NCBI GenBank assembly: GCA_017431685.1
Contig: JAFRKO010000012.1
Location: forward strand, 1-64,000
Length of the DNA stretch: 64,000 bases
Direction: 5' to 3'
Source of the DNA: Mogibacterium sp.
GTDB taxonomy: Bacteria > Bacillota > Clostridia > Peptostreptococcales > Anaerovoracaceae
Notes under the pieces: generated by a model
Database searches by the model: none
What the model was told of the DNA's origin: nothing
Seen by the model: only the letters and a program-made list of their open reading frames with translations
Shown here: piece after piece, positions 20,563 to 30,307 of the stretch
How positions within the stretch are numbered: position 1 is the stretch's first letter
Layout of the letters: the number at the start of each line of letters is the position of its first letter
Translations under genes and position numbers: made by a program

Positions 20563-20857
20563 TCAAAGGCTTGTTAAACGCGAAGAAGCAGGAAGTTACC
20601 GTGCTAGCGGATAATTTCTGCCGAGAAGTCCTCACACGATGGGGGCGAAGGGTTTCGCTTTTTTGTTGTGTGCCATCCGGTAGGAAACGCGCGAAAGAGT
20701 GTAAGACACTTCAACAGAAGGGACTAGGACAGCAAAACGCTGTTGTTTCAAGGAGTTCAGGTCGAATAAAGAGTTGCTTGACCGCCTCGAAAACAGAAAA
20801 GCGGAGTCCTGTACAAGCATAGCGACAATTAGTACGAACCATAACAGGAGGAAAGCA
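20563..20857 (+). promoter_or_regulatory. Long structured S10 operon leader with internal terminator-like hairpin
   Basis: The leader has no gene. At 20645-20658 GCGAA/TTCGC form a hairpin directly followed by six T (20659-20664), flanked by CACAC/GTGTG (about 20632 and 20667), the layout of an attenuator. Further hairpins are ACAGC/GCTGT (about 20731-20745) and GGTCGA/TTGACC (about 20760-20783). In E. coli, L4 controls the S10 operon through leader attenuation. The same role here is inference. Confidence 0.6.
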
Positions 20858-21169
20858 ATGAGCGAATTACAGAAAATCAGGATCAGAATGAAAGCTTATG
20901 ACCATGCTCTTCTCGACAAGTATGCAGCAAAGATCGTTGATACAGTCAAGAAGACAGGCGCTGATGTAAGCGGACCTATTCCGCTGCCGACAGAGAAGGA
21001 AGTCGTTACAATCATCAGAGCGGTCCATAAGTACAAAGACAGCAGAGAGCAGTTTGAGCAGAGAACACACAAGAGACTCATCGACGTTACAAACGCAACC
21101 AACAAGACAGTTGAGGCTCTTCAGAAGCTCGATGCACCTGCAGGTGTAGATATCTACGTCAAGCTCTAA
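20858..21169 (+). CDS. rpsJ: 30S ribosomal protein S10
   Basis: S10 (NusE) is 103 residues, from [28 protein letters not shown] precedes this start, while an upstream in-frame ATG (20774) lies in the leader. It is a head protein of the 30S subunit and a partner of NusB/NusG in antitermination. The conserved [18 protein letters not shown] and [12 protein letters not shown] segments are present. First gene of the S10-spc-alpha cluster. Confidence 0.97.
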   Translation: MSELQKIRIRMKAYDHALLDKYAAKIVDTVKKTGADVSGPIPLPTEKEVVTIIRAVHKYKDSREQFEQRTHKRLIDVTNATNKTVEALQKLDAPAGVDIYVKL

Positions 21170-21185
21170 TCCAAGTAATTAGTAA

Positions 21186-21288
21186 GATCACACGAGAGGG
21201 ACACCGGCCCCAAGCACCGGGAGAGTGCAATAAGGAATCTTCCCACCGAGTGGGCTCATCCTTGTTGCCGGTCCAAACCGGAGTGATC
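21186..21288 (+). promoter_or_regulatory. Branched structured RNA between rpsJ and rplC
   Basis: By eye the gap folds as a multibranch element. The outer helix is GATCAC (21186-21191)/GTGATC (21283-21288). A second closing helix is ACCGGC (21203-21208)/GCCGGT (21267-21272). Inside are hairpin GCAC (21214-21217)/GTGC (21225-21228) and hairpin AAGGA (21232-21236)/TCCTT (21259-21263) capped by CCCA/TGGG (21242-21254). The rplC RBS follows at about 21301. It is a good candidate for ribosomal-protein autoregulation. Confidence 0.6.
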
Positions 21289-21315
21289 CGCTGTAAGAAC
21301 AGGAGGAATCAAAAT

Positions 21316-21951
21316 ATGAAAACATTGCTGGGAAAGAAGATCGGCATGACACAGATCTTCGCAGAAGACGGAACAGTCATCCCGGTCACTGTCGTTGAGG
21401 CAGGCCCGGAGACAGTCGTTCAGATCAAGACTGTCGAGAAAGACGGCTATGATGCAGTCCAGGTCGGATATGAAGATCAGAAGCCGCAGAGAGTCAACAA
21501 GCCGCTCACAGGACATTTTGCAAAGGCTGGCGTTGACACAAAGAAGTACCTCGCTGAGTTCAAGCCGGGCGAGGGAGAAGCTTACGAAGTAGGTCAGGTC
21601 ATCACAGTAGCGGACTTCGAAGAAGGCATGAAGCTCGACGTTACCGGAACTTCCAAAGGTAAGGGAACACAGGGTAACATCAAGAGACACGGCCACCGCA
21701 GAGGACCTATGACTCACGGTTCAAAGCACAAGAGACTCGCAGGAGCTCTCGCAGCTGGTACTTATCCTTCAAGAGTCTTCAAGGGCAACAAAGCTCCTGG
21801 AAGAATGGGAAGAGACAAAGTCACAGTTCAGAACGTAGTACTCGTAAAGAAACTCGATGACCGCAACATCATGATGATCAAGGGCGCCGTTCCGGGAAAG
21901 AAGGGCGGACTCCTGAAGATCAGACCGGCGGTCAAGGGTCAGGATAAATAA
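21316..21951 (+). CDS. rplC: 50S ribosomal protein L3
   Basis: L3 (211 residues from [15 protein letters not shown]) binds near the 3' end of 23S rRNA and supports the peptidyl transferase centre. The conserved loop [28 protein letters not shown] region is present (about 115-140). The start follows AGGAGG; an in-frame upstream ATG at 21250 is inside the structured leader. Followed by rplD after 20 bases. Confidence 0.97.
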   Translation: MKTLLGKKIGMTQIFAEDGTVIPVTVVEAGPETVVQIKTVEKDGYDAVQVGYEDQKPQRVNKPLTGHFAKAGVDTKKYLAEFKPGEGEAYEVGQVITVADFEEGMKLDVTGTSKGKGTQGNIKRHGHRRGPMTHGSKHKRLAGALAAGTYPSRVFKGNKAPGRMGRDKVTVQNVVLVKKLDDRNIMMIKGAVPGKKGGLLKIRPAVKGQDK

Positions 21952-21971
21952 GCGGAAAGGAGGAACTGAAA

Positions 21972-22595
21972 ATGGCAAAAGTAGACGTAATCAACGTTGA
22001 AGGCGCTAAGGTTGGAGAAATCAATCTTTCCGACGCGATCTTCGGAATCGAGCCTAATGAATTCGCAGTTCAGGCCGTAGTCAAGAATTATCTGGCAAAC
22101 CAGAGACAGGGCACCCAGTCCGCAAAGACTAGAGCAGAGGTCAGAGGAGGCGGACGCAAGCCTTTCAGACAGAAGGGAACAGGACGTCACAGACAGGGAA
22201 GCTCAACAGACCCATCACAGGTCGGCGGCGGAGTTGTATTCGCACCAAAGCCAAGAAGCTACAGATACTCACTCAACAAGAAGCTCAAGAGACTCGCTCT
22301 CAAGTCGGCTCTCTCCGCAAAGGTTGCCGGCAACGAGCTGATCGTAGTAGACGAGTTCAAGTTCGCAGAGCCTAAGACCAAAGAAATGGTAAAGGTTCTT
22401 GCCAACATCAAGGCAGACAAGAAGGCACTGATCGTCATGGCAGAGAAGGACGACAACGTAGTCAGATCCGCTCACAACATCCCTGGCGTCAGAACAGCAC
22501 TGGTAAGCACAATGAACGTATATGAGATCGTAAATCACTACACTCTCGTGCTCACCGAGGCAGCAGCCAAGAAGATCGAGGAGGTATACGCATAA
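21972..22595 (+). CDS. rplD: 50S ribosomal protein L4
   Basis: L4 (207 residues) lines the exit tunnel and, in E. coli, represses the S10 operon. The tunnel loop is intact: [20 protein letters not shown] (about 54-73), the site of macrolide-related changes elsewhere. The RBS GGAAAGGAGG is strong. Its stop overlaps the ATG of rplW by one base, suggesting translational coupling. Confidence 0.97.
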   Translation: MAKVDVINVEGAKVGEINLSDAIFGIEPNEFAVQAVVKNYLANQRQGTQSAKTRAEVRGGGRKPFRQKGTGRHRQGSSTDPSQVGGGVVFAPKPRSYRYSLNKKLKRLALKSALSAKVAGNELIVVDEFKFAEPKTKEMVKVLANIKADKKALIVMAEKDDNVVRSAHNIPGVRTALVSTMNVYEIVNHYTLVLTEAAAKKIEEVYA

Positions 22596-22885
22596 TGAAG
22601 ACCGGATACGATGTAGTCCTCAGACCTATCATCACTGAGAACAGTATGGATATGGCAGCTGAGAAGAAATACGCGTTCAAGGTAGCAGCGGACGCCAACA
22701 AGACTGAGGTTCGCAAAGCTATCGAGGAGATCTTCGGCGTAGACGTAGCCAAGGTCAACATCCTGAACGTAAGCGGCAAGAGAAAGAGACTGGGAAGAAC
22801 CTTCGGAACGACTTCTTCTTACAAGAAGGCAATCGTAACGCTCACTCCTGACAGCAAGGAAATCGAGCTCTTCTCAGACATGTAA
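22595..22885 (+). CDS. rplW: 50S ribosomal protein L23
   Basis: L23 (96 residues) sits at the tunnel exit and is the docking site for SRP and trigger factor. It begins [19 protein letters not shown] and keeps the family segments [25 protein letters not shown] and [11 protein letters not shown]. It starts within the rplD stop (TAATG). Confidence 0.97.
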   Translation: MKTGYDVVLRPIITENSMDMAAEKKYAFKVAADANKTEVRKAIEEIFGVDVAKVNILNVSGKRKRLGRTFGTTSSYKKAIVTLTPDSKEIELFSDM

Positions 22886-22903
22886 TTAAGGAGGCAGTAG
22901 GAA

Positions 22904-23737
22904 ATGGGAATCAGAAAATATAAACCAACGACTCCGGGCCTGAGAGGCATGACAGTCTCCACATTCGAGGAGATCACGACCGATAAGCCGGAAAAGTCTC
23001 TTACCGTCACCCTTAAGAAGAACTCGGGAAGAAACGTAAGAGGCAAGATCACCGTCAGACACAGAGGCGGCGGTTACAGACCTAAATACAGAATCATCGA
23101 CTTCAAGAGAACGAAGGACGATATCCCTGCAACAGTAAAGACGATCGAGTACGATCCTAACAGAACAGCTAACATCGCTCTCATCGTTTATGCAGACGGC
23201 GTTAAGAGCTACATCATCGCTCCTAACAAACTGAAAGTCGGAGACGTAGTTGAATCCGGTCCGAACGCAGATATCAAGCCGGGCAACGCACTTCCGATCG
23301 CAAACATTCCTCTCGGCACGATCATCCACAACATCGAGCTCAAGCCGGGCAAGGGCGGACAGCTGGTAAGAGCAGCCGGCAACGGTGCTCAGCTGATGGC
23401 TAAAGAAGGAGATTACGCACAGGTAAGACTTCCTTCCGGCGAAGTAAGAATGGTCAGGATGGACTGCAGAGCCACAATCGGCGAAGTCGGCAACATCGAT
23501 CACGGCAACATCCAGATCGGTAAAGCAGGCCGCAAGAGACACATGGGTTGGAGACCTACAGTCAGAGGTTCTGTAATGAACCCTAACGATCACCCACACG
23601 GCGGTGGTGAAGGAAGAGCTCCGATCGGACGTAAGGGTCCTGTCACTCCATGGGGCAAGCCGACACTCGGTTACAAGACACGTAAGAAGAACAAAGACTC
23701 TAACAAGTACATTGTTAAGAGAAGAAACGGCAGATAG
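22904..23737 (+). CDS. rplB: 50S ribosomal protein L2
   Basis: L2 (277 residues) is essential for subunit association and peptidyl transfer. The sequence shows the N-terminal [14 protein letters not shown] and the C-terminal signature [22 protein letters not shown] [18 protein letters not shown] with the functional histidine. Normal length. The RBS is AAGGAGG. Confidence 0.98.
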   Translation: MGIRKYKPTTPGLRGMTVSTFEEITTDKPEKSLTVTLKKNSGRNVRGKITVRHRGGGYRPKYRIIDFKRTKDDIPATVKTIEYDPNRTANIALIVYADGVKSYIIAPNKLKVGDVVESGPNADIKPGNALPIANIPLGTIIHNIELKPGKGGQLVRAAGNGAQLMAKEGDYAQVRLPSGEVRMVRMDCRATIGEVGNIDHGNIQIGKAGRKRHMGWRPTVRGSVMNPNDHPHGGGEGRAPIGRKGPVTPWGKPTLGYKTRKKNKDSNKYIVKRRNGR

Positions 23738-23751
23738 AGAGGAGCAAATTA

Positions 23752-24021
23752 ATGGGAAGATCGCTTAAGAAAGGCCCGTTCGTAAACAAGAAGCTTCTTG
23801 AAAGAGTAGAAGCTCTGAACGCAGCCAATGAAAAGACCGTACTCAAGACATGGTCAAGATCATCGACTATTTTCCCTCAGATGATCGGACACACGATCGC
23901 TGTTCATGACGGACGCAAGCATGTGCCTGTATACATCACTGAGGATATGGTTGGACACAAGCTCGGCGAGTTTGCTCCGACCAGAACATTCAAGGGTCAC
24001 TCCGGTGACAGAAAGCTCTAA
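23752..24021 (+). CDS. rpsS: 30S ribosomal protein S19
   Basis: S19 (89 residues) forms a head complex with S13 and contacts the A-site tRNA and the B1 bridges. [19 protein letters not shown] and the C-terminal [18 protein letters not shown] are family hallmarks. The RBS is GAGAGGAG. It is in the standard S10-operon position. Confidence 0.97.
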   Translation: MGRSLKKGPFVNKKLLERVEALNAANEKTVLKTWSRSSTIFPQMIGHTIAVHDGRKHVPVYITEDMVGHKLGEFAPTRTFKGHSGDRKL

Positions 24022-24053
24022 GGCAGTAAGTAACAGAAAGGAGAAGCTATACT

Positions 24054-24437
24054 ATGGAAGCTAAAGCAGTAGCCAAGTATGTAAGAATGTCTTCAAGCAA
24101 GCTCAAACCTGTTGCTGATCTGGTAAGAGGTAAGGACCTGAATGAAGCACTTACAATTCTCAAGTTCACTCCTGGCAAGGGATCTGAACTCATCGAGAAG
24201 GTTGTTAAGTCCGCAGCAGCAAATGCTGAGAACAATCACGAAATGAACCCTGATGAACTCTATGTAGCAGTAATCAACTGCAATCAGGGTCCTACAATGA
24301 AGCGCTGGAGACCGGGCGCACAGGGAAGAGCCGGAATGATTCTCAAGAGAACAAGCAACATCTACGTTACTCTTAAGGAAAAGGAAGCACCTGCAAAAGC
24401 GGTCAAGAAAGAAGCTGAGAAGGAGGAGGTTCGCTAA
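24054..24437 (+). CDS. rplV: 50S ribosomal protein L22
   Basis: L22 (127 residues) extends a beta-hairpin into the exit tunnel next to L4. The N-terminal globular part [20 protein letters not shown] and the hairpin [21 protein letters not shown] are intact. A Lys/Glu-rich tail of about 15 residues follows the usual end. Its stop overlaps the rpsC start (TAATG). Confidence 0.97.
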   Translation: MEAKAVAKYVRMSSSKLKPVADLVRGKDLNEALTILKFTPGKGSELIEKVVKSAAANAENNHEMNPDELYVAVINCNQGPTMKRWRPGAQGRAGMILKRTSNIYVTLKEKEAPAKAVKKEAEKEEVR

Positions 24438-25312
24438 TGGGACAGAAAGTTAATCCACATGGAATGCGTGTTGGCGTCAACAAGGACTGGAGCTCCAAGT
24501 GGTATGCTGACAAGACAAACTTCGCGGATCTCCTGGTAGAAGATAATCAGATCAGAGCATTCGTAAAGAAGAAACTGTACAACGCAGGCGTATCCAACAC
24601 AGTCATCGAGCGTAAAGGCGCTGATGAGGTCAAGGTCATAGTTATGTGCGCAAGACCTGGTATGGTCATCGGAAGATCCGGCGAAGGAATCGACGAGTTC
24701 AAGAAGGCTCTCGTTAAGATGACAGGCAAGAAGGTAGACGTCAGCATCGAGGAAGTCAGAAGAACAGAACTCGACGCACAGCTCACAGCTGAAAGCGTAG
24801 CTCAGTCTCTCGAGAGAAGAACTTCGTTCAGAAGAGCTATGAAGCAGCCTATCAGCCGCACAATGAAGGCTGGTGCAAAGGGCATCAAGATCGTCTGCTC
24901 CGGCAGACTCGGCGGTGCCGAGATCGCAAGAAGCGAAAAGTACAGTGAAGGAAATGTGCCTCTGCACACACTGAGAGCGGATATCGATTATGGATTCGCT
25001 GAGGCTGACACGACTTACGGCAAGATCGGCGTTAAGGTCTGGATCAACCACGGCGAGATTCTCGACAAGGGCCTCAAGGATTCCGTACCTAAGACTGAAG
25101 ACAGAAGAGACAAGAAGGGCAGACGCAATGACCGTAAGGACAGAAGATCTGCTGGAAGTCGCGAAGGCAGAAGAGACGGAAGAAGATTTGACGGCCGCGA
25201 GGCTAAGCCAGAGGTAAAGCCTGCAACTACAAGAGTTCGCAAGGCGCCTAAGGCGGCTCCTGCTCCAGCAGCTGAGCCACAGGCAGAAGCAGCACAGGAG
25301 ACAGAAGCATAG
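24437..25312 (+). CDS. rpsC: 30S ribosomal protein S3 with long C-terminal extension
   Basis: S3 forms part of the mRNA entry channel helicase. The body has the KH domain ([17 protein letters not shown]) and the C-terminal S3 domain ([29 protein letters not shown] segment), ending near residue 215. About 75 more residues follow, highly basic ([28 protein letters not shown]) and then Ala/Pro/Glu-rich. The total is 291 residues compared with about 220 usually. Short tails occur in Clostridia; this one is unusually long and would extend onto the solvent side. Confidence 0.96.
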   Translation: MGQKVNPHGMRVGVNKDWSSKWYADKTNFADLLVEDNQIRAFVKKKLYNAGVSNTVIERKGADEVKVIVMCARPGMVIGRSGEGIDEFKKALVKMTGKKVDVSIEEVRRTELDAQLTAESVAQSLERRTSFRRAMKQPISRTMKAGAKGIKIVCSGRLGGAEIARSEKYSEGNVPLHTLRADIDYGFAEADTTYGKIGVKVWINHGEILDKGLKDSVPKTEDRRDKKGRRNDRKDRRSAGSREGRRDGRRFDGREAKPEVKPATTRVRKAPKAAPAPAAEPQAEAAQETEA

Positions 25313-25336
25313 TATTAAGGAAAGGAGAAACTCGCC

Positions 25337-25762
25337 ATGTTAATGCCAAAACGTGTTAAGCGCAGAAAACAACACCGTGGCAGAATGAAGGGCATTGCAA
25401 CTAAGGGCAATGCGGTAGCATACGGTTCATATGGACTCATGGCTGACGGACGCGGCTGGATCGATTCCAAGCAGATCGAGGCTGCCCGTGTAGCAATGAC
25501 AAGATCCATCAAAAGAGGCGGTAAGGTTTACATCAAGATCTTCCCGCACAAGCCGGTAAGTAAGAAGCCTATCGGAGTACGTATGGGATCCGGAAAGGGA
25601 GCTCCTGAGTACTGGGTAGCTGTAGTAAAGCCGGGCAGAGTTATGTTCGAAATCGACGGAGTATCGGAAGCACAGGCAAGAGAAGCTATGAGACTGGCTG
25701 CTCACAAACTGCCTATCAAGTGCAAATTCGTCGTTAAAGGTCAGGAAGGAGGAGCGCAGTAA
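25337..25762 (+). CDS. rplP: 50S ribosomal protein L16
   Basis: L16 (141 residues) organises the A-site tRNA elbow contact. It starts [19 protein letters not shown] and includes the conserved [19 protein letters not shown] and [17 protein letters not shown]. The RBS is AAAGGAG. The stop overlaps the rpmC start by one base. Confidence 0.97.
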   Translation: MLMPKRVKRRKQHRGRMKGIATKGNAVAYGSYGLMADGRGWIDSKQIEAARVAMTRSIKRGGKVYIKIFPHKPVSKKPIGVRMGSGKGAPEYWVAVVKPGRVMFEIDGVSEAQAREAMRLAAHKLPIKCKFVVKGQEGGAQ

Positions 25763-25962
25763 TGGACCTGAACAAAATCAGAAAGATGACGGATCAGGAA
25801 AGAACTGCTGAACTCGAAAGAATGAAGCAGGAGCTCTTCAACCTGAGATTCCAGCACGTCACAGGACAGCTGGAGAATCCTGTAAGAATGAGAGAAGTTA
25901 GAAGAGATATCGCCAGAGTAAAGACCATCATGAGAGAGGTCGAGCAGGGCAGAAACGCGTAG
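25762..25962 (+). CDS. rpmC: 50S ribosomal protein L29
   Basis: L29 (66 residues) is a two-helix protein at the tunnel exit beside L23. The core [24 protein letters not shown] is typical. It begins at the ATG overlapping the rplP stop (TAATG), with the RBS GGAAGGAGG inside rplP. Confidence 0.96.
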   Translation: MDLNKIRKMTDQERTAELERMKQELFNLRFQHVTGQLENPVRMREVRRDIARVKTIMREVEQGRNA

Positions 25963-25981
25963 AAAGGAGGAGTTCTGACAA

Positions 25982-26236
25982 ATGGAAAGAAATAGAAGAA
26001 AGACGAGAGTCGGAATCGTAACAAGCGATAAGATGGATAAGACTATCGTAGTCGCTACAGAAGAGATCGTCAGACACCCTCTTTACGGAAAGGGAGTCAA
26101 GAGAACAGTTAAGTTCAAGGCTCATGACGAAGAGAATATCTGCGGTATCGGCGATAAAGTTTTGATCATGGAGACAAGACCTCTGTCCAAGGACAAGAGA
26201 TGGAGACTTGTCAGGATCGTTGAGAAAGCTAAGTAA
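25982..26236 (+). CDS. rpsQ: 30S ribosomal protein S17
   Basis: S17 (84 residues) is an early assembly OB-fold protein that binds 16S helix 11. It contains [20 protein letters not shown] and the C-terminal [19 protein letters not shown]. The RBS is AAAGGAGG. Confidence 0.97.
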   Translation: MERNRRKTRVGIVTSDKMDKTIVVATEEIVRHPLYGKGVKRTVKFKAHDEENICGIGDKVLIMETRPLSKDKRWRLVRIVEKAK

Positions 26237-26250
26237 GGAGGCAACGTAAT

Positions 26251-26625
26251 ATGATTCAGACAGAAAGCAGATTAAGAGTTGCCGACAATTCCGGAGCTAA
26301 AGAGCTGCTCTGCATCAGAGTTCTCGGAGGCACAGGCCGTAAGTATGCAAACATCGGTGACGTCATCGTATGCACCGTTAAGGATGCTACTCCGGGCGGA
26401 GCTGTAAAGAAGGGCGATGTAGTCAAAGCAGTAGTTGTAAGGACCAAGCGCGGCACAAGAAGAACTGACGGTTCGTACGTTAAGTTCGATCAGAACGCGG
26501 CAGTCATCATCAAGGACAAGAACGACAAGACACCTGTAGGTACACGTATCTTCGGACCTGTCGCAAGAGAGCTGAGAGACTGCGGTTTCATGAAGATCGT
26601 GTCATTGGCACCGGAAGTACTGTAG
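26251..26625 (+). CDS. rplN: 50S ribosomal protein L14
   Basis: L14 (124 residues) is a beta-barrel protein at the subunit interface, contacting L19 and 16S helix 14. It starts [20 protein letters not shown] and ends [12 protein letters not shown], both family features. The RBS is AAGGAGG. First gene of the spc-type segment. Confidence 0.97.
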   Translation: MIQTESRLRVADNSGAKELLCIRVLGGTGRKYANIGDVIVCTVKDATPGGAVKKGDVVKAVVVRTKRGTRRTDGSYVKFDQNAAVIIKDKNDKTPVGTRIFGPVARELRDCGFMKIVSLAPEVL

Positions 26626-26637
26626 GAGGTGCGAGTG

Positions 26638-26943
26638 ATGCAGATCAAGAAAGACGATATGGTAGTAGTGATCGCCGGTAAGGACAAGGGCAAGACTGGC
26701 CAGGTCCTCAGAACGATCCCTAAGAAAAACAAAGTGGTAGTCGAAGGCGTAAACATGCAGACAAAGCACGCTAAGGCAACCAGAACATCCGGATCCGAGA
26801 TCAAGCACATGGAAGGCCCTATCGATGCATCCAACGTCATGTTCTATGACAAGGACGCTAAGACAGCCACAAGAATCGGTTACAAGATCGAGGATGGAAA
26901 GAAAGTAAGAGTCTCGAAGAAGACAGGAAAGACCATCGACTAG
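26638..26943 (+). CDS. rplX: 50S ribosomal protein L24
   Basis: L24 initiates 50S assembly. From the ATG at 26638 it is 101 residues ([20 protein letters not shown], a KOW motif). A GTG at 26629 is in frame, but it overlaps the GGAGG of the RBS itself, so the ATG is preferred. The gap to rplN is only 12 bases. Confidence 0.95.
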   Translation: MQIKKDDMVVVIAGKDKGKTGQVLRTIPKKNKVVVEGVNMQTKHAKATRTSGSEIKHMEGPIDASNVMFYDKDAKTATRIGYKIEDGKKVRVSKKTGKTID

Positions 26944-26959
26944 GAAAGGAGGAGCAATC

Positions 26960-27511
26960 GTGGAAATCAGACTTAAGAACAAGTATAAAAACGAAGTTTT
27001 CAAAGCCATGCAGGACAGATTCGGTTACTCCAACCCTATGGAAGTTCCAAAACTGACTAAGATCACCATCAACATGGGACTCAGCGAGGCAAAGGACAAC
27101 GCAAAGGTGCTTGAGAGCGCAGTTAAGGAAATCGCTCTTATCTCGGGTCAGAGACCTGTAGTTACAAAGGCAAGAAAGTCCATCGCTAACTTCAAAGTCA
27201 GAGAAGGAATGCCGGTCGGAGCAAAAGTCACACTGAGAGGCGACAGAATGTACACATTCGCCGACAAGCTGTTCAATATCTCTCTCCCGAGAGTAAGAGA
27301 CTTCAAGGGTCTCTCCAGAAACTCGTTTGACGGCAGAGGAAATTACTCCATGGGTCTCAAGGAGCAGCTGATCTTCCCTGAGATCGTGTACGATAACGTT
27401 GACACCATCAAGGGCATGAACATCGTCTTCACAACAACAGCGAAGACTGACGAGGAAGCTCAGGCTCTGCTCGAGCTCCTGGGAATGCCGTTTGAGAAAA
27501 GCGTTAATTAG
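26960..27511 (+). CDS. rplE: 50S ribosomal protein L5
   Basis: L5 (183 residues) binds 5S rRNA and forms bridge B1b. It uses a GTG start after AAAGGAGG. Family segments are [35 protein letters not shown] [15 protein letters not shown], and [16 protein letters not shown]. Confidence 0.96.
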   Translation: MEIRLKNKYKNEVFKAMQDRFGYSNPMEVPKLTKITINMGLSEAKDNAKVLESAVKEIALISGQRPVVTKARKSIANFKVREGMPVGAKVTLRGDRMYTFADKLFNISLPRVRDFKGLSRNSFDGRGNYSMGLKEQLIFPEIVYDNVDTIKGMNIVFTTTAKTDEEAQALLELLGMPFEKSVN

Positions 27512-27525
27512 TATAGGAGGCGAAC

Positions 27526-27711
27526 ATGGCAAAGACTTCACTGAAAGTTAAGCAGACAAGAAAGCCTAAATACTCAACAAGGGCTTATACAAGATGTAAG
27601 GTTTGCGGAAGACCGCACTCCGTACTCAAGAAGTATGGCATTTGCCGTATCTGCTTCAGAGAGCTTGCGTACAAGGGCGAGATCCCTGGTGTCAAGAAGG
27701 CAAGCTGGTAA
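27526..27711 (+). CDS. rpsZ: 30S ribosomal protein S14, zinc type
   Basis: 61 residues. Two Cys pairs, CKVCG and CRICF, identify the zinc-binding (rpsZ) form of S14 rather than the longer Cys-free form. It starts [20 protein letters not shown]. No second S14 gene lies in this window. The RBS is ATAGGAGG. Confidence 0.97.
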   Translation: MAKTSLKVKQTRKPKYSTRAYTRCKVCGRPHSVLKKYGICRICFRELAYKGEIPGVKKASW

Positions 27712-27735
27712 ATCAAAAGCTATTATTTTCGCAGG

Positions 27736-27776
27736 CCCCGCATATACATATATATAAATAGGAAGAGAGTGCGGGG
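27736..27776 (+). promoter_or_regulatory. Hairpin in the rpsZ-rpsH gap
   Basis: CCCCGCA (27736-27742) pairs with TGCGGGG (27770-27776) around an AT-rich 27-base loop (TATACATATATATAAATA). It lies before the S8 gene. In E. coli S8 represses the spc operon by binding mRNA; this hairpin is a possible counterpart, but position is the only support. Confidence 0.4.
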
Positions 27777-27806
27777 AACCACGTTAAGAAAGGAGAACTA
27801 ACTGTT

Positions 27807-28205
27807 ATGTCAATGACAGACCCAATCGCAGATATGCTGACCAGAATCAGGAATGCAAACACTGCAGGTCACCCATCCGTAGATGTTCCGGCTTCGAAGA
27901 TGAAGAAGGCTATCGCGGAGATCCTCCTCAACGAGGGATTCATCAGTGGCTATGAAGTTGTTTCTGACAATGCTCAGGGTACAATCAAGATCGACCTCAA
28001 GTACGGCCCGGGCCGTGAGAGGACGATCATCGGAATCAAGAAGATCTCAAAGCCAGGACTCAGAGTCTATGCAAAGGCTGACAGAGTGCCGAAGGTCCTC
28101 GGAGGACTCGGAATCGCTATTCTGTCCACTTCAAAGGGCATCATCACTGATAAAGAAGCCCGCAAGCTCGGAGTAGGCGGCGAAGTTATTTGTTACGTTT
28201 GGTAG
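27807..28205 (+). CDS. rpsH: 30S ribosomal protein S8
   Basis: S8 (132 residues) binds the central domain of 16S rRNA. It starts [20 protein letters not shown] and ends GGEVICYVW, with the conserved [14 protein letters not shown] loop. The RBS is AAAGGAG. The gap before it (95 bases) holds a GC hairpin. Confidence 0.97.
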   Translation: MSMTDPIADMLTRIRNANTAGHPSVDVPASKMKKAIAEILLNEGFISGYEVVSDNAQGTIKIDLKYGPGRERTIIGIKKISKPGLRVYAKADRVPKVLGGLGIAILSTSKGIITDKEARKLGVGGEVICYVW

Positions 28206-28217
28206 GAGGTAGACACA

Positions 28218-28760
28218 ATGTCAAGAATCGGTATTAAGCCAATCACCATCCCTGCCGGCGTAGAAGTAACGGTAGAAGATGGAAACGTTGTTAAGGTCAA
28301 GGGACCTAAGGGCGAGCTCTCGACAAAGATCGGAAGCGGCATGAAGGTCATCGTAGAAGACGGAACTCTCAGAGTTGAGAGAGCTGACAACGGAAGAGAA
28401 AACAGATCGCAGCACGGTCTGGCAAGAACTCTCATCGACAACATGGTCACGGGAGTTACAAACGGATTTGAGAAGAAGCTGCAGATCGTAGGAGTCGGAT
28501 ACTCCGCAGCAAAGCAGGGCAGCAAGCTCGTTCTTAAGCTCGGATATTCGCACCCGATCGAGCTCGAAGATCCTGAAGGCATCACCACAGAGACTCCGGA
28601 TGCTAACACCATCGTTATCAAGGGAATCGACAAGGCGCTCGTAGGCAACTACGCAGCAAACATCAGAGCTTGGAGAGAGCCTGAACCTTACAAGGGCAAG
28701 GGAATCCTCTACGCAGGCGAAGTCGTCCACAAGAAGGAAGGCAAGAGCGGAGCAGCATAG
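28218..28760 (+). CDS. rplF: 50S ribosomal protein L6
   Basis: L6 (180 residues) lies near the sarcin-ricin loop and L12 stalk base. Two repeated domains are visible, with [16 protein letters not shown] at the start and the C-terminal signature [17 protein letters not shown]. The RBS is TAGGAGG, overlapping the rpsH stop. Confidence 0.97.
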   Translation: MSRIGIKPITIPAGVEVTVEDGNVVKVKGPKGELSTKIGSGMKVIVEDGTLRVERADNGRENRSQHGLARTLIDNMVTGVTNGFEKKLQIVGVGYSAAKQGSKLVLKLGYSHPIELEDPEGITTETPDANTIVIKGIDKALVGNYAANIRAWREPEPYKGKGILYAGEVVHKKEGKSGAA

Positions 28761-28776
28761 GAAAGGAGGAAAGAAA

Positions 28777-29142
28777 ATGGCAGATAAGAGCAGAAATGAC
28801 AGAAGACTTAAGAGACATGCAAGAGTCCGCAAGCACGTTTTCGGAACTCCTGAGAAGCCTAGAATGTGCGTGTTCAGATCAAACGCCAACATCTCGGTTC
28901 AGATCATCGATGATGTTAACGGCAAGACTCTTGTCAGCGCTTCATCGCTCGACAAGGATCTCAAGAAAGAGATCGGCTACGGCGGCAACAAGGAAGCTGC
29001 TGCTAAGGTCGGCAAAGCTATCGCAGAAAAGGCTACAGAAAAGGGCATCAAGGAAGTATGCTTCGACAGAGGCGGATATCTCTTCCACGGCAGAGTCAAG
29101 GAACTCGCTGATGCTGCACGTGAAGCCGGATTGGATTTCTAA
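28777..29142 (+). CDS. rplR: 50S ribosomal protein L18
   Basis: L18 (121 residues) delivers 5S rRNA to the large subunit with L5. It has a basic N-terminal tail ([20 protein letters not shown]), then [18 protein letters not shown] and the C-terminal [20 protein letters not shown]. The RBS is GAAAGGAGG. Confidence 0.97.
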   Translation: MADKSRNDRRLKRHARVRKHVFGTPEKPRMCVFRSNANISVQIIDDVNGKTLVSASSLDKDLKKEIGYGGNKEAAAKVGKAIAEKATEKGIKEVCFDRGGYLFHGRVKELADAAREAGLDF

Positions 29143-29156
29143 GGGAGGATACGTAA

Positions 29157-29660
29157 ATGCAGACTAAGGTAGACGCATCCAAGCTGGAGCTTACGGAAGA
29201 GATCGTGGACATCAGACGTGTTGCTAAGACAGTTAAGGGCGGAAGAAACATGAGATTCTCCGTCACAGTAGTTGTCGGCGACGGCGAAGGCCACGTAGGC
29301 ATGGGTCTCGGCAAAGCTATCGAGATCCCTGAAGCTGTAAGAAAAGCTACAGAAGATGCTAAGAAGAAAATGATATATGTACCGACAGTAGGAACTACAG
29401 TTCCTCATGAGACTGTTGGTGAGTTCGGAGCGGGCAAGGTCCTCATCATGCCTTCCGCAAAGGGTACAGGCGTTATCGCTGGTTCATCAGTTCGTACAGT
29501 ACTCGAAGCAGCAGGAATCAAGGACGTAAGAGCTAAGTCGCTCGGAACAAGCAACACCGGCAACATGGCAAGAGCAACAATGGAAGGTCTCAAGAACCTT
29601 ACAACCGTTGAGGAAGTTGCTAAGCGCCGTGGAAAGACACCGGAAGAAATCATCGGATAG
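29157..29660 (+). CDS. rpsE: 30S ribosomal protein S5
   Basis: S5 (167 residues) shapes the mRNA entry channel and affects accuracy. It includes the dsRBD-like N-terminal [20 protein letters not shown] and the second domain with [14 protein letters not shown]. No spectinomycin-type deletion is visible in the GGRNMRF loop. The RBS is AAGGGAGG. Confidence 0.97.
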   Translation: MQTKVDASKLELTEEIVDIRRVAKTVKGGRNMRFSVTVVVGDGEGHVGMGLGKAIEIPEAVRKATEDAKKKMIYVPTVGTTVPHETVGEFGAGKVLIMPSAKGTGVIAGSSVRTVLEAAGIKDVRAKSLGTSNTGNMARATMEGLKNLTTVEEVAKRRGKTPEEIIG

Positions 29661-29672
29661 GAGGCAAGGGAA

Positions 29673-29852
29673 ATGGCAAAACTGAGAATTACACTGGTTA
29701 AGAGCCCTATCGCTTGTCAGCCTAGGCAGAAGAAGACTGTTGAGGCACTCGGACTGAGGAAGCTCAATCACTCGGTAGAGCTCGAGGATTCCCCGGCAAC
29801 AAGAGGAGCTATCAACAAAGTCTCCCACCTGCTCAAAGTAGAAGAACTGTAA
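29673..29852 (+). CDS. rpmD: 50S ribosomal protein L30
   Basis: A 59-residue protein, starting [20 protein letters not shown] and ending HLLKVEEL. L30 is a small alpha/beta protein of the large subunit that is common in Bacillota. It fits exactly between rpsE and rplO with GGAGG-type RBS signals on both sides. Confidence 0.95.
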   Translation: MAKLRITLVKSPIACQPRQKKTVEALGLRKLNHSVELEDSPATRGAINKVSHLLKVEEL

Positions 29853-29866
29853 GGAGGGCAAAGGCC

Positions 29867-30307
29867 ATGAGAATTCATGAACTTAAAAAGCCGGAAGGCG
29901 CCACAAAAGCTCCTAAGAGAATCGGCCGCGGCCAGGGTACCGGACAGGGAACAACTGCCGGCAGAGGTATGAACGGTCAGAACTCCAGAAGCGGCGGCGG
30001 AGTAAGACTCGGCTTCGAGGGTGGCCAGATGCCACTCTACAGAAGACTCCCTAAGAGAGGCTTCAACAACAAATGGGCTAAAGAGTATGCCGAAGTAAAC
30101 GTTAAGGATCTCAACAGATTCGAAGACGGTACAGAGGTAGACCTGGGCGTACTGCTCGCTGCAGGTCTTGTCGGAAAGCAGCTGGACGGACTTAAGATCC
30201 TCGGTAATGGCGATCTGAGCAAGAAGCTCACAGTCAAGGCTGAGAAGTTCAGCAAGAGCGCTGTCGAAAAGATCGAAAAGGCAGGCGGAAAGGCAGAGGT
30301 CATCTAA
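29867..30307 (+). CDS. rplO: 50S ribosomal protein L15
   Basis: L15 (146 residues) is a late-assembly protein of the large subunit. The Gly/Arg-rich N-terminal region ([20 protein letters not shown]) and [18 protein letters not shown] are diagnostic. Its stop codon overlaps the ATG of secY (TAATG), coupling L15 and translocon synthesis. Confidence 0.97.
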   Translation: MRIHELKKPEGATKAPKRIGRGQGTGQGTTAGRGMNGQNSRSGGGVRLGFEGGQMPLYRRLPKRGFNNKWAKEYAEVNVKDLNRFEDGTEVDLGVLLAAGLVGKQLDGLKILGNGDLSKKLTVKAEKFSKSAVEKIEKAGGKAEVI

